From: Alphaproteobacteria bacterium | GTDB lineage: Bacteria > Pseudomonadota > Alphaproteobacteria > UBA6615 | Assembly (NCBI GenBank): GCA_013003285.1 | Contig: JABDJY010000367.1 | Location: forward strand, 1-27,779 | Length of the DNA: 27,779 nt | Direction: 5' to 3' | In this document: one piece after another, positions 6,934 through 13,765 of the stretch | Position numbering within the stretch: the first letter of the stretch is position 1 | How the letters are laid out: each line of letters opens with the position of its first letter | Translations under genes and position numbers: made by a program | The notes under the pieces: generated by a model | What the model saw: only the letters and a program-made list of their open reading frames with translations | What the model was told of the DNA's origin: nothing | Databases searched by the model: none

Positions 6934-9900
6934 ATGCAAGCCGAGTTCGTTCATTTACGCGTCCATTCCGCCTATTCCCTGGCCGAGGGCGCGGTGCGGA
7001 TTCCCGAACTGGTCGGCTTGTGCAAAAAGCATGAGATGCCTGCCGTCGCCGTCACCGACACGGCCAATTTGTTCGGCGCACTCGAATTCGCCCTGGCGGC
7101 GGCAAAAGACGGCGTTCAGCCCATTATCGGCTGTCAATTTGCGATCATGGCCGACGCGGACAAGGTCACCGAGGCTGTCTCGTCGTCCAGTATCCAGCAA
7201 GGCGCGTCGGTGGGTGAATTGGTGGTCCTTGTCCAATCGGAAGTGGGTTACCGCAATCTGTGCCATCTGGTCAGCCAATCCTACGCCACCGAAGACCCGT
7301 TACGCCGCGCGCAGCTCTCGCTCGGCGATATCACCGGCCATACCGACGGGCTAATTGCGCTGACCGGCGGCGTGAACGGCGAGGTGGGGCGGTTATTGGC
7401 CGATGGCCAGCGGGACGCTGCTGAACAGGCCCTGAGGGCGCTCGCCGAACTCTTTCCCGGCCGCCTCTATGTGGAAATCCAACGCCATGGCCTCGACAGC
7501 GAGGCCCGGATTGAGACCGCCTTGATCGACTTGGCCTATGCCAATGATCTGCCCCTGGTGGCGACCAACGAAGTGTTCTTCGCCGAGGCCGACATGTACG
7601 AGGCCCATGACGCACTTCTGTGCATTTCACAAAGCGCCTATGTCTCTCAGTCCGAACGCCGGCGGGTCACACCGGAGAATCGCTTCAAATCGGCCGCGGA
7701 GATGCGCGCGCTATTCGCCGACCTGCCCGAGGCCATCGACAATACTAGGGTCATCGCCCAGCGCTGCGCCTTCATGCCGACGGTCAGCCAGCCCAAGTTG
7801 CCGCCTTTTGCCACCGGCACGGATGTGGACGAGGCCACCGAGTTACGCAACCAGGCCCAGGCCGGTCTGGAGGATCGCCTTACGCACCATGTCTTTACCG
7901 AGCATATGGATGCAGCGGCACGCGAAGAGGCGGCCCAACCCTATAGAGATAGGCTTAAATTCGAGCTGCAAGTCATTGAAGATATGGGATTTCCGGGGTA
8001 TTTCCTGATCGTCGCGGACTTTATCAAATGGTCCAAGGTCAACGACATTGCGGTTGGGCCGGGCCGCGGGTCCGGCGCCGGATCGGTGGTTGCCTGGGCG
8101 CTTACCATCACCGATTTGGACCCGCTACGCTGGGGCTTGTTCTTCGAACGCTTCCTCAATCCTGAACGCGTCTCGATGCCGGATTTCGATATCGATTTCT
8201 GCCAGGAGCGCCGCGACGAGGTGATCCATTATGTGCAGGAACGCTACGGTTATGACCGGGTGGCGCAGATCATCACCTTCGGAAAGCTGCAGGCCCGCGC
8301 CGTGGTGCGCGATGTCGGCCGGGTTCTGGAAATGCCTTACGGCCAAGTCGACCGCATCGCCAAGCTGGTGCCGGCCAATCCGGCCAACCCGGTGTCGCTA
8401 CAACAGGCGCTCGACACCGAACCACAACTGAAGGAACTGCGCAAAAGCGACGAGAATGTCGCCCATTTGCTCGATCTGGCCCTCAAGCTGGAAGGGCTCT
8501 ACCGCAATTCGTCGACCCATGCCGCTGGTATTGTGATCGGCGACCGGGCGCTGGAAGAGACCATTCCGCTCTATCGCGATCCCCGCTCGGAGACATTGGC
8601 GACCCAGTTCTCGATGAAATATGTCGAGCTCGCCGGTCTTGTGAAGTTCGATTTTCTCGGTCTGAAGACCCTCGATGTCTTGCAGAAATCAGTCTCGCTG
8701 CTGGCCGATCGGGACATCGCCATCGATCTGGAAAGCCTGCCACTGGACGATGCCAAAACCTTCGAGATGCTCACACGCGGCGACACTACCGGGGTGTTCC
8801 AGTGTGAATCGTCGGGCGTGCGCGACGTGCTGCGCAAGCTCAAGCCCGACCGCTTCGAAGACATTATCGCTGTTGTGGCGCTCTATCGGCCCGGCCCGAT
8901 GGACAATATCCCCAGCTACATCAACCGTAAGCACGGGTTGGAGACAGTCGACTATCTGCACGACGATCTCGAGGCCTGCCTCGCCGAGACCTACGGTATT
9001 CCCATCTACCAGGAACAGGTCATGCAAATGGCCCAGGCGCTCGCCGGGTTCACCCTTGGCGGGGCCGATCTGCTGCGCCGGGCCATGGGTAAGAAGATCA
9101 AGGCCGAGATGGACGCCCAGCGCGATGTCTTCGTGTCCGGCGCCAAGGAGCGCAATGTCGATGAAGGCACCGCAATCCGTATTTTCGAGACGATCGAGAA
9201 ATTCGCCGGCTACGGCTTCAACAAGGCGCACGCCGCCGCCTATGCGCTGATCGCCTACCAAACGGCCTATCTGAAGGCCAACTACCCGGTGGAATTCTTC
9301 GCCGCCTCGATGACCTTGGATATGGGCAATACCGACAAGCTGGCGCTCTACCAGCAGGAACTTGACCGCCAGAAAATCACGCTGCTGCCGCCGGACGTCA
9401 ACTACTCCGAAACCGAGTTCTCGGTCGAGAATATCGACAATCCCGATCCGGAGGGCGAGGGGCAGGTTGGTGCCATTCGCTACGCGCTCGCCGCGATCAA
9501 GGGTGTTGGCCCGGCGGCGATGGATCTTTTAGTGCACGAGCGACAAGAAAATGGCCGGTTCCAGGGTGTTTTCGACGTGGCCGGTCGGGTCGATCCGCAG
9601 GCGCTCAACAAACGTCTGTTGGAACATTTGGTTGCGGCTGGCGCCTTCGACTCCCTCGACGGCAACCGGGCCCAGGTGTTTCTCGGTATCGACCGAATTC
9701 TGGGCCACGCCCACGCCCAGAACGCCGACCGCCAGAGCGGCCAGTTCAATCTGCTCGGCGATAGTGCGGCGGGAGGAGTCGCTGACGCGCCTTGTCTGCA
9801 ACCGGTCGACGATTGGCCGCAGGTCGAGCGTCTCGAACGCGAACTGGACGCGGTCGGCTTTTATCTATCGGCGCACCCACTTGATGAATATGCCAACGCC

Positions 9901-10464
9901 CTAGAGCGCCTCGGCGTGCCGCGCTACGACAATCTGCACGATACGGTGGCGGCCAATGGCGGCACCATGATCGTCATGCTCGCGGGCACCGTTCTCAACA
10001 TTCAGCACCGCACGTCGCAACGTGGCAACCGCTATGCGTTCATCCAGCTCTCCGACGCCTCGGGCGCCTACGAGGTCACTGCTTTCTCCGAGGCGCTGGC
10101 GGCCAATCGTGACATGCTGGAGGCCGGCAAGCCGATCCTGTTGCAGGTGGCCGCCCGGCTCGAAGAGGGCCAGCTGCGCCTCACGGTCCAGTCGGTCCGT
10201 GATATCGATGCGGCGGCGGCCTCGGCGCCCATGGTGATCAAGATCTGGGTCGACGACCCAGAGCCGCTGCCGACGCTCAAATCCATTATCGACCGCGAAG
10301 CCGGCGGCGAAAACGGCAATAAGGGCAGGGGGCGGATCAGCCTGATGATCCCCTCGGCCGACCGCGAGGTCGAGGTTCGCCTCGACGGCGCCTATATGTG
10401 TACCCCCCAGGTGCGCGCCGCCATCCGCGCCATTCCCGGCGTGATCGAAGTGCAAGAGGCTTGA
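6934..10464 (+). CDS. dnaE: DNA polymerase III alpha subunit (replicative)
   Basis: A 1176-residue replicative polymerase. It opens with a PHP domain, FVHLRVHSAYSLAEG (about 5-19), with the same degenerate His-x-Arg pattern as E. coli DnaE, in which the PHP domain is not an active nuclease. The catalytic aspartates are D417 and D419 in MPDFDIDF and D573 in VKFDFLGLKTLD. RPGPMDNIPSYI, GKKIKAEMD and GYGFNKAHAAAYA mark the palm and fingers. A helix-hairpin-helix region is seen near AIKGVGPAAMDLL. The candidate internal clamp-binding motif is QFNLL (937-941), followed by an OB fold around IVMLAGTVLNIQHRTSQRG. The length and order match DnaE1-type enzymes. GGAGGAAAG ends about six bases before the ATG, one of the strongest ribosome binding sites in the window. 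Confidence 0.98.
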   Translation: MQAEFVHLRVHSAYSLAEGAVRIPELVGLCKKHEMPAVAVTDTANLFGALEFALAAAKDGVQPIIGCQFAIMADADKVTEAVSSSSIQQGASVGELVVLVQSEVGYRNLCHLVSQSYATEDPLRRAQLSLGDITGHTDGLIALTGGVNGEVGRLLADGQRDAAEQALRALAELFPGRLYVEIQRHGLDSEARIETALIDLAYANDLPLVATNEVFFAEADMYEAHDALLCISQSAYVSQSERRRVTPENRFKSAAEMRALFADLPEAIDNTRVIAQRCAFMPTVSQPKLPPFATGTDVDEATELRNQAQAGLEDRLTHHVFTEHMDAAAREEAAQPYRDRLKFELQVIEDMGFPGYFLIVADFIKWSKVNDIAVGPGRGSGAGSVVAWALTITDLDPLRWGLFFERFLNPERVSMPDFDIDFCQERRDEVIHYVQERYGYDRVAQIITFGKLQARAVVRDVGRVLEMPYGQVDRIAKLVPANPANPVSLQQALDTEPQLKELRKSDENVAHLLDLALKLEGLYRNSSTHAAGIVIGDRALEETIPLYRDPRSETLATQFSMKYVELAGLVKFDFLGLKTLDVLQKSVSLLADRDIAIDLESLPLDDAKTFEMLTRGDTTGVFQCESSGVRDVLRKLKPDRFEDIIAVVALYRPGPMDNIPSYINRKHGLETVDYLHDDLEACLAETYGIPIYQEQVMQMAQALAGFTLGGADLLRRAMGKKIKAEMDAQRDVFVSGAKERNVDEGTAIRIFETIEKFAGYGFNKAHAAAYALIAYQTAYLKANYPVEFFAASMTLDMGNTDKLALYQQELDRQKITLLPPDVNYSETEFSVENIDNPDPEGEGQVGAIRYALAAIKGVGPAAMDLLVHERQENGRFQGVFDVAGRVDPQALNKRLLEHLVAAGAFDSLDGNRAQVFLGIDRILGHAHAQNADRQSGQFNLLGDSAAGGVADAPCLQPVDDWPQVERLERELDAVGFYLSAHPLDEYANALERLGVPRYDNLHDTVAANGGTMIVMLAGTVLNIQHRTSQRGNRYAFIQLSDASGAYEVTAFSEALAANRDMLEAGKPILLQVAARLEEGQLRLTVQSVRDIDAAAASAPMVIKIWVDDPEPLPTLKSIIDREAGGENGNKGRGRISLMIPSADREVEVRLDGAYMCTPQVRAAIRAIPGVIEVQEA

Positions 10465-10495
10465 CGCGGCCGGCCGGATGGCTGCCCAATACGCA

Positions 10496-10506
10496 TACTG
10501 TATGAT
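10496..10506. promoter_or_regulatory. Short palindrome and possible -10 element upstream of the cupin array
   Basis: CATAC at 10494-10498 and GTATG at 10500-10504 form a 5-bp inverted repeat around one central base. TATGAT at 10501-10506 resembles a -10 hexamer, but no good -35 sits 16-18 bases upstream. It lies in the 69-base gap between dnaE and the first cupin and could be a promoter with an overlapping operator; arms this short are also common by chance. Confidence 0.25.
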
Positions 10507-10533
10507 CGAGTATCGTGTTTAGGGGAGACGCCA

Positions 10534-10863
10534 ATGTCGACGAAGCTAAACGAGAAAACCGCCGCTGAAGCGGCTGACCGTCCGATCGCGGCGAACAAGT
10601 TGCTGCACGAGGACGATAAAACCCGGATCACCCATTGGACCATGAGGCCCGGCGAGCAGACCGGCTGGCACAGCCATGATTTCGATTACGTCGTGGTGCA
10701 GCTTTCCGGCGGGCGGCTGCACCTGGATTATGCCGATGGCTCGGAGCACGAGGTCGATTACGCGCCGGGCAATACGCTGAGCGGATCGGCGCCGATCGAA
10801 CATAACGCGATCAGCGTCGGCGACGAGGCCATCGTCTCCATAGAGATCGAAATCAAAAAATAA
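10534..10863 (+). CDS. Small single-domain cupin protein, first of three tandem paralogues
   Basis: A 109-residue single-domain cupin without signal peptide, predicted cytoplasmic. Cupin motif 1 is PGEQTGWHSHDFDYVVVQ (about 39-56), with candidate metal ligands H46 and H48. The glutamate normally found three or four residues after the second histidine is missing; D51 lies one residue earlier. Motif 2 is SAPIEHNAISVGD, with H90 as the third candidate ligand. By hand alignment it is about 60 percent identical to the second cupin, without gaps, so the two are tandem duplicates. TAGGGGAGA lies just upstream of the ATG at 10534, a clear ribosome binding site. Substrate and reaction cannot be inferred from such a minimal fold. 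Confidence 0.88.
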   Translation: MSTKLNEKTAAEAADRPIAANKLLHEDDKTRITHWTMRPGEQTGWHSHDFDYVVVQLSGGRLHLDYADGSEHEVDYAPGNTLSGSAPIEHNAISVGDEAIVSIEIEIKK

Positions 10864-10889
10864 ACCCCGCATAAGAGGGAAACACCACC

Positions 10890-11219
10890 ATGTCGGTGAA
10901 ACTCGAAGACAGAACCGCGGCAGAAGCCGCCGACCGTCCGATCGCCTCCTACGAAACGCTGATCGACGATGAGCGCACCTGCATCACCCTCTTTACCCTC
11001 AAACCCGGCGAACAGACCGGCTGGCATCGCCACGAATATGACTATGTGGCGGTGCAGCAATCGGAAGGCCGGCTTCATCTGGATTACGCCAACGGATCGG
11101 TACTTGAGATCGACTACAAGCCGGGCGTCGCTATGCCGGTCTCAGCGCCGGTCGAACATAACGCCATCAATGTCGGCGATGTCGATATCATCGCGTTGGA
11201 AATCGAGTACAAAATCTGA
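10890..11219 (+). CDS. Small single-domain cupin protein, second of three tandem paralogues
   Basis: A 109-residue cupin of the same length as the one before it; 67 of 109 positions are identical in my ungapped hand alignment, including the stretch TAAEAADRPIA near the N-terminus. Motif 1 is PGEQTGWHRHEYDYVAVQ with H46 and H48; an acidic residue occurs at D51 but the canonical glutamate position is occupied by Tyr/Val. Motif 2 is SAPVEHNAINVGD with H90. It starts 26 bases after the first cupin ends, behind an AGAGGGA site, so the pair is probably cotranscribed. No signal peptide or extra domain is present. The conserved histidines suggest a metal site; the function is unknown. Confidence 0.88.
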   Translation: MSVKLEDRTAAEAADRPIASYETLIDDERTCITLFTLKPGEQTGWHRHEYDYVAVQQSEGRLHLDYANGSVLEIDYKPGVAMPVSAPVEHNAINVGDVDIIALEIEYKI

Positions 11220-11244
11220 CTTCAAAAAAACGGGAGAAATAATC

Positions 11245-11583
11245 ATGTCCCAGCATCTTACCGAGAAGACCGTCGCGGAAATTCCCGACGAGCAGCAAGG
11301 CCATTACGAGATCCTGCTCGACAACGACACGACGCGCATCACCTTCCACCGTATCCGTCCCGGCGAGCAGTCGGGCTGGCATATCCACGATACCAACTAT
11401 GTGGGCTACCACATCGAGGCGGCGAAGCTGCAATATGAGCGCGCCGACGGGTCGGTCGGTGAAATCCAGTCGGAGCCCGGCAAATCCTTCTTCTACGATG
11501 TCGGCGAAGGCTTTGAGCACAATGTCACCAATATCGGCGATACCGACATGGTGGCCCTGGAGATCGAGTACAAAAAGGGCTAG
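11245..11583 (+). CDS. Small single-domain cupin protein, third and most divergent paralogue
   Basis: A 112-residue cupin starting at the ATG at 11245, behind CGGGAGA; the frame is open further upstream inside the second cupin but that extension has no cupin features. Motif 1 is PGEQSGWHIHDTNYVGYH with H46 and H48; where the first two copies have D51 this one has N51. Motif 2 is EGFEHNVTNIGD with H92 and the canonical H-x3-N spacing. The N-terminal LTEKTVAEIPD and the C-terminal ALEIEYK align with the other two copies, so all three derive from one ancestor. The changed motif residues suggest a diverged ligand or metal site. It is the last gene of the array and is followed by an inverted repeat at 11590-11628. 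Confidence 0.87.
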   Translation: MSQHLTEKTVAEIPDEQQGHYEILLDNDTTRITFHRIRPGEQSGWHIHDTNYVGYHIEAAKLQYERADGSVGEIQSEPGKSFFYDVGEGFEHNVTNIGDTDMVALEIEYKKG

Positions 11584-11589
11584 TCGCGA

Positions 11590-11628
11590 CGGTCTCACCG
11601 CAGCGCTTGCATTTCGGGTCTGAGACCG
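11590..11628. repeat. 8-bp inverted repeat after the cupin array
   Basis: CGGTCTCA at 11590-11597 and TGAGACCG at 11621-11628 are perfect reverse complements separated by 23 bases. The element begins 6 bases after the third cupin stop. It may be a transcript terminator or stabiliser without a U-tract, or an operator, because the right arm lies inside the spacer of the candidate rpsB promoter. The sequence alone does not decide between these. Confidence 0.45.
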
Positions 11629-11635
11629 CTATCAC
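11607..11635 (+). promoter_or_regulatory. Candidate rpsB promoter
   Basis: TTGCAT at 11607-11612 and TATCAC at 11630-11635 are spaced by 17 bases and could form a housekeeping-type promoter, starting transcription near 11642 and leaving a leader of about 140 bases before rpsB. Both hexamers are imperfect (about three and four of six consensus bases). The position is sensible because the following leader is highly structured. Confidence 0.3.
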
Positions 11636-11677
11636 CCTCCACGCGCAGGGTTATTTGGCCCTGGACGCAAATTCACA

Positions 11678-11773
11678 TGCAGGATTTGCGGCAGTATGGG
11701 GAGACATCCCATGACTGTCGCTCCGGTGCCCGTCAACGGGCGACGTCCTGCAGAGGCTTAACCGGAGAAGGAG
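11678..11773 (+). promoter_or_regulatory. Structured rpsB leader: three-way junction plus pseudoknot next to the Shine-Dalgarno
   Basis: Hand pairing gives a compact fold. Closing stem P1: TGCAGGA (11678-11684) with TCCTGCA (11746-11752). Hairpin P2: CAGTATGGG (11692-11700) with CCCAT plus ACTG (11708-11712 and 11714-11717), with G11713 bulged. Hairpin P3: GCCCG (11728-11732) with CGGGC (11737-11741) and a TCAA loop. CTCCGGT (11721-11727) in the strand joining P2 and P3 is complementary over 7 bases to ACCGGAG (11761-11767), making a pseudoknot directly against AAGGAG (11768-11773), the ribosome binding site of rpsB. In gammaproteobacteria S2 represses its own operon through the rpsB leader; the same role here is inferred from position and fold. 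Confidence 0.6.
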
Positions 11774-11780
11774 AGACCGA

Positions 11781-12653
11781 ATGGCGGTCCCGACGTTTAC
11801 TATGCGTCAGCTATTGGAAGCTGGTGTTCATTTCGGCCATCACACGCGCCGCTGGAACCCGAAGATGGAGCAATACATCTTCGGCACCCGCAATAAAGTT
11901 CACATTATCGATCTGCAGCAGACCGTGCCTATGCTCTATGCGGCGCTCAACACCACCCGTGACATCGCCGCTGGCGGCGGCCGGGTGCTGTTTGTCGGCA
12001 CCAAGCGGGCGGCCAGCGATATCGTCGCGGACTCGGCCCGCAAATGCGGTCAGTACTACGTCAATCACCGCTGGTTGGGCGGCATGTTGACCAATTGGAA
12101 GACCATTTCCTATTCGATCAAGAAGTTGCGCGATCTGGAAACCCATCTCGGCTCCGAGGAAATGGGCGGGTTGACCAAGAAAGAGCTGCTCAATCTCACC
12201 CGTCAGCGCGACAAGCTTGAACTCGCCTTGGGCGGCATCAAAGAGATGGGCGGAAAACCTGACATGTTGGTGGTTATCGATACCAACAAAGAGGAAATCG
12301 CCATCAACGAAGCCCGCAAGCTGGGTATTCCCATTGCGGCCGTGGTCGATTCCAATTCGAACCCCAATAACATCGATTTCCCCATTCCCGGTAATGACGA
12401 CGCCATGCGGGCAATCCAACTGTATTGCGACCTGTTCGCCGGTGCTGTCCTGGACGGCCTGCAGCAGGAAATGACAACCAGCGGCATCGACGTCGGCGAG
12501 GCCGAAGCCCCGCCGCAGGAAGTTATTGCTGTGGAGACACCTGCAGCGCCGGAAGCGCCGGCGGAGGCCGCCGCCGCGGCTGAGCCGGCAGCTGAAGTTG
12601 TCGCCGAAGCGGCAGCGCCGGAAGCGCCCGCAGAGGCGCCCAAGGCCACTTAA
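11781..12653 (+). CDS. rpsB: 30S ribosomal protein S2 with alphaproteobacterial C-terminal tail
   Basis: A 290-residue S2. The conserved body begins with FTMRQLLEAGVHFGHHTRRWNPKM and contains KVHIIDLQQT, HRWLGGMLTNW and VVDSNSNPNNIDFPIPGNDDA. S2 assembles late on the 30S head-body junction and is needed for S1 binding. The body ends near residue 232; a further 55-60 residues are almost entirely Ala, Glu, Pro and Val, a low-complexity tail common in alphaproteobacterial S2 and absent from the 241-residue E. coli protein. The start at 11781 follows AAGGAG with a 7-base gap. Expression is probably controlled through the structured leader immediately upstream and is shared with tsf. Confidence 0.98.
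   Translation: MAVPTFTMRQLLEAGVHFGHHTRRWNPKMEQYIFGTRNKVHIIDLQQTVPMLYAALNTTRDIAAGGGRVLFVGTKRAASDIVADSARKCGQYYVNHRWLGGMLTNWKTISYSIKKLRDLETHLGSEEMGGLTKKELLNLTRQRDKLELALGGIKEMGGKPDMLVVIDTNKEEIAINEARKLGIPIAAVVDSNSNPNNIDFPIPGNDDAMRAIQLYCDLFAGAVLDGLQQEMTTSGIDVGEAEAPPQEVIAVETPAAPEAPAEAAAAAEPAAEVVAEAAAPEAPAEAPKAT
12544..12638 (+). repeat. Imperfect repeats encoding the Ala/Pro/Glu-rich S2 tail
   Basis: The block CAGCGCCGGAAGCGCC occurs near 12544 and again near 12615, each followed by a similar GC-rich stretch encoding Ala-Glu-Ala-rich sequence. This is in-frame low-complexity DNA within rpsB, likely to vary in length between strains by slippage or unequal exchange. Confidence 0.6.
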
Positions 12654-12706
12654 GTTTGGGCGTTATTTCAACTCGTTAAGACTAGTACTTCAGATGGAGA
12701 ACGAAT

Positions 12707-13630
12707 ATGGCTGATATTACAGCCGCGGCCGTCAAGGCGCTGCGCGAGCAATCGGGCGCCGGCATGATGGACTGCAAATCGGCATTGGTGGAGACCGATG
12801 GCGACATGGACGCCGCAATGGATTTGTTGCGCACCAAGGGGCTCTCAGCCGCCGCAAAAAAGGCCGGCCGTGCCGCATCTGAGGGCTTGATCGGCCTGAA
12901 AACCGAGGGCACGGCGGGCACGCTGGTCGAGGTTAATTCCGAGACCGACTTCGTGGCGCGAAACGAAACCTTTCAGGCGTTTGTATCGACCGTTACCGGA
13001 ATTGCTCTGGACCTCGGCGGCGATTTTGAAGCCCTCAAGGCGGCGCCCTATCCGGGCAGCGACCGCACGGTCGACGAAGAAGCGATACAGATGGTCGCCA
13101 CCATCGGCGAAAATATCAGCCTGCGCCGTTCGACCGGCTTAAAGGTCAACAATGGCCTGGTCGCCCAATATGTGCATAACCGGGTCGCTGACAGCCTGGG
13201 TAAGATCGGCGTCATCGTCGCGCTGGAATCCGCGGCGCCGGCCGACAAGCTGGCTGAAATCGGCAAGAATCTGGCCATGCATATCTGCTCGGCCGACCCG
13301 CAATCGCTCGATATCGCATCGCTCGACCCGGCGGTTTTGGAGCGGGAACGCAAGATTCTCGCCGACCAGGCGCGCGATTCCGGTAAGCCGGACGACATCG
13401 TCGAGAAGATGGTCGAAGGCCGCTTGCGTAAATATTACGAGGAAAGCGTCCTGCTCGAGCAGGTCTATGTGCTCGATACGGATATGAAGGTCAGCAAGGC
13501 AATTGAAGCGGCAGCCAAGGATGCCGGCGCTGAAATTACCGTGGCAGGATATGTTCGCTACAATCTGGGCGAGGGGCTGGAGCAGAAGGAAGACGATTTC
13601 GCCGAGGAAGTCGCCCGCCTGAGCAACTAA
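12707..13630 (+). CDS. tsf: Elongation factor Ts
   Basis: A 307-residue EF-Ts, the nucleotide exchange factor that regenerates EF-Tu-GTP during translation. The N-terminal UBA-like domain reads VKALREQSGAGMMDCKSAL and continues with the LRTKGLSAAAKKAGR segment. The core contains the signature VNSETDFVARNE, whose Thr-Asp-Phe-Val residues contact EF-Tu. The C-terminal part includes the second half of the core dimerisation region and VLLEQVYVLD. The length is normal for alphaproteobacteria. It starts 53 bases after rpsB with a GGAGA site before the ATG. The rpsB-tsf pair is an almost universal bacterial operon. Two hairpins follow the stop. Confidence 0.98.
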   Translation: MADITAAAVKALREQSGAGMMDCKSALVETDGDMDAAMDLLRTKGLSAAAKKAGRAASEGLIGLKTEGTAGTLVEVNSETDFVARNETFQAFVSTVTGIALDLGGDFEALKAAPYPGSDRTVDEEAIQMVATIGENISLRRSTGLKVNNGLVAQYVHNRVADSLGKIGVIVALESAAPADKLAEIGKNLAMHICSADPQSLDIASLDPAVLERERKILADQARDSGKPDDIVEKMVEGRLRKYYEESVLLEQVYVLDTDMKVSKAIEAAAKDAGAEITVAGYVRYNLGEGLEQKEDDFAEEVARLSN

Positions 13631-13666
13631 CCGAGCGGGATTATCCACCGCGCCGGAGCCACTCAA

Positions 13667-13687
13667 CAGGATCGTGGCTTGATCCTG
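13667..13687. terminator. 7-bp hairpin downstream of tsf
   Basis: CAGGATC (13667-13673) and GATCCTG (13681-13687) form a perfect 7-bp stem with a 7-base loop, 36 bases after the tsf stop. No U-tract follows. It may partly terminate or protect the rpsB-tsf transcript. Confidence 0.4.
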
Positions 13688-13713
13688 CGCGGGTATGCGG
13701 CTAACAAGGGTTG

Positions 13714-13733
13714 CGGCGGCGTAATTGCCGCCG
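13714..13733. terminator. GC-rich 7-bp hairpin in the tsf-pyrH gap
   Basis: CGGCGGC (13714-13720) and GCCGCCG (13727-13733) form a perfect, all-GC stem with the 6-base loop GTAATT, ending 32 bases before the pyrH start. It is strong enough to pause or attenuate transcription, but no run of T follows. With the preceding hairpin it marks the only gap over 100 bases between rpsB and gloA. Confidence 0.45.
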
Positions 13734-13765
13734 AGTCCCATTATTGGCTCTAAAGATCGCTTCCT

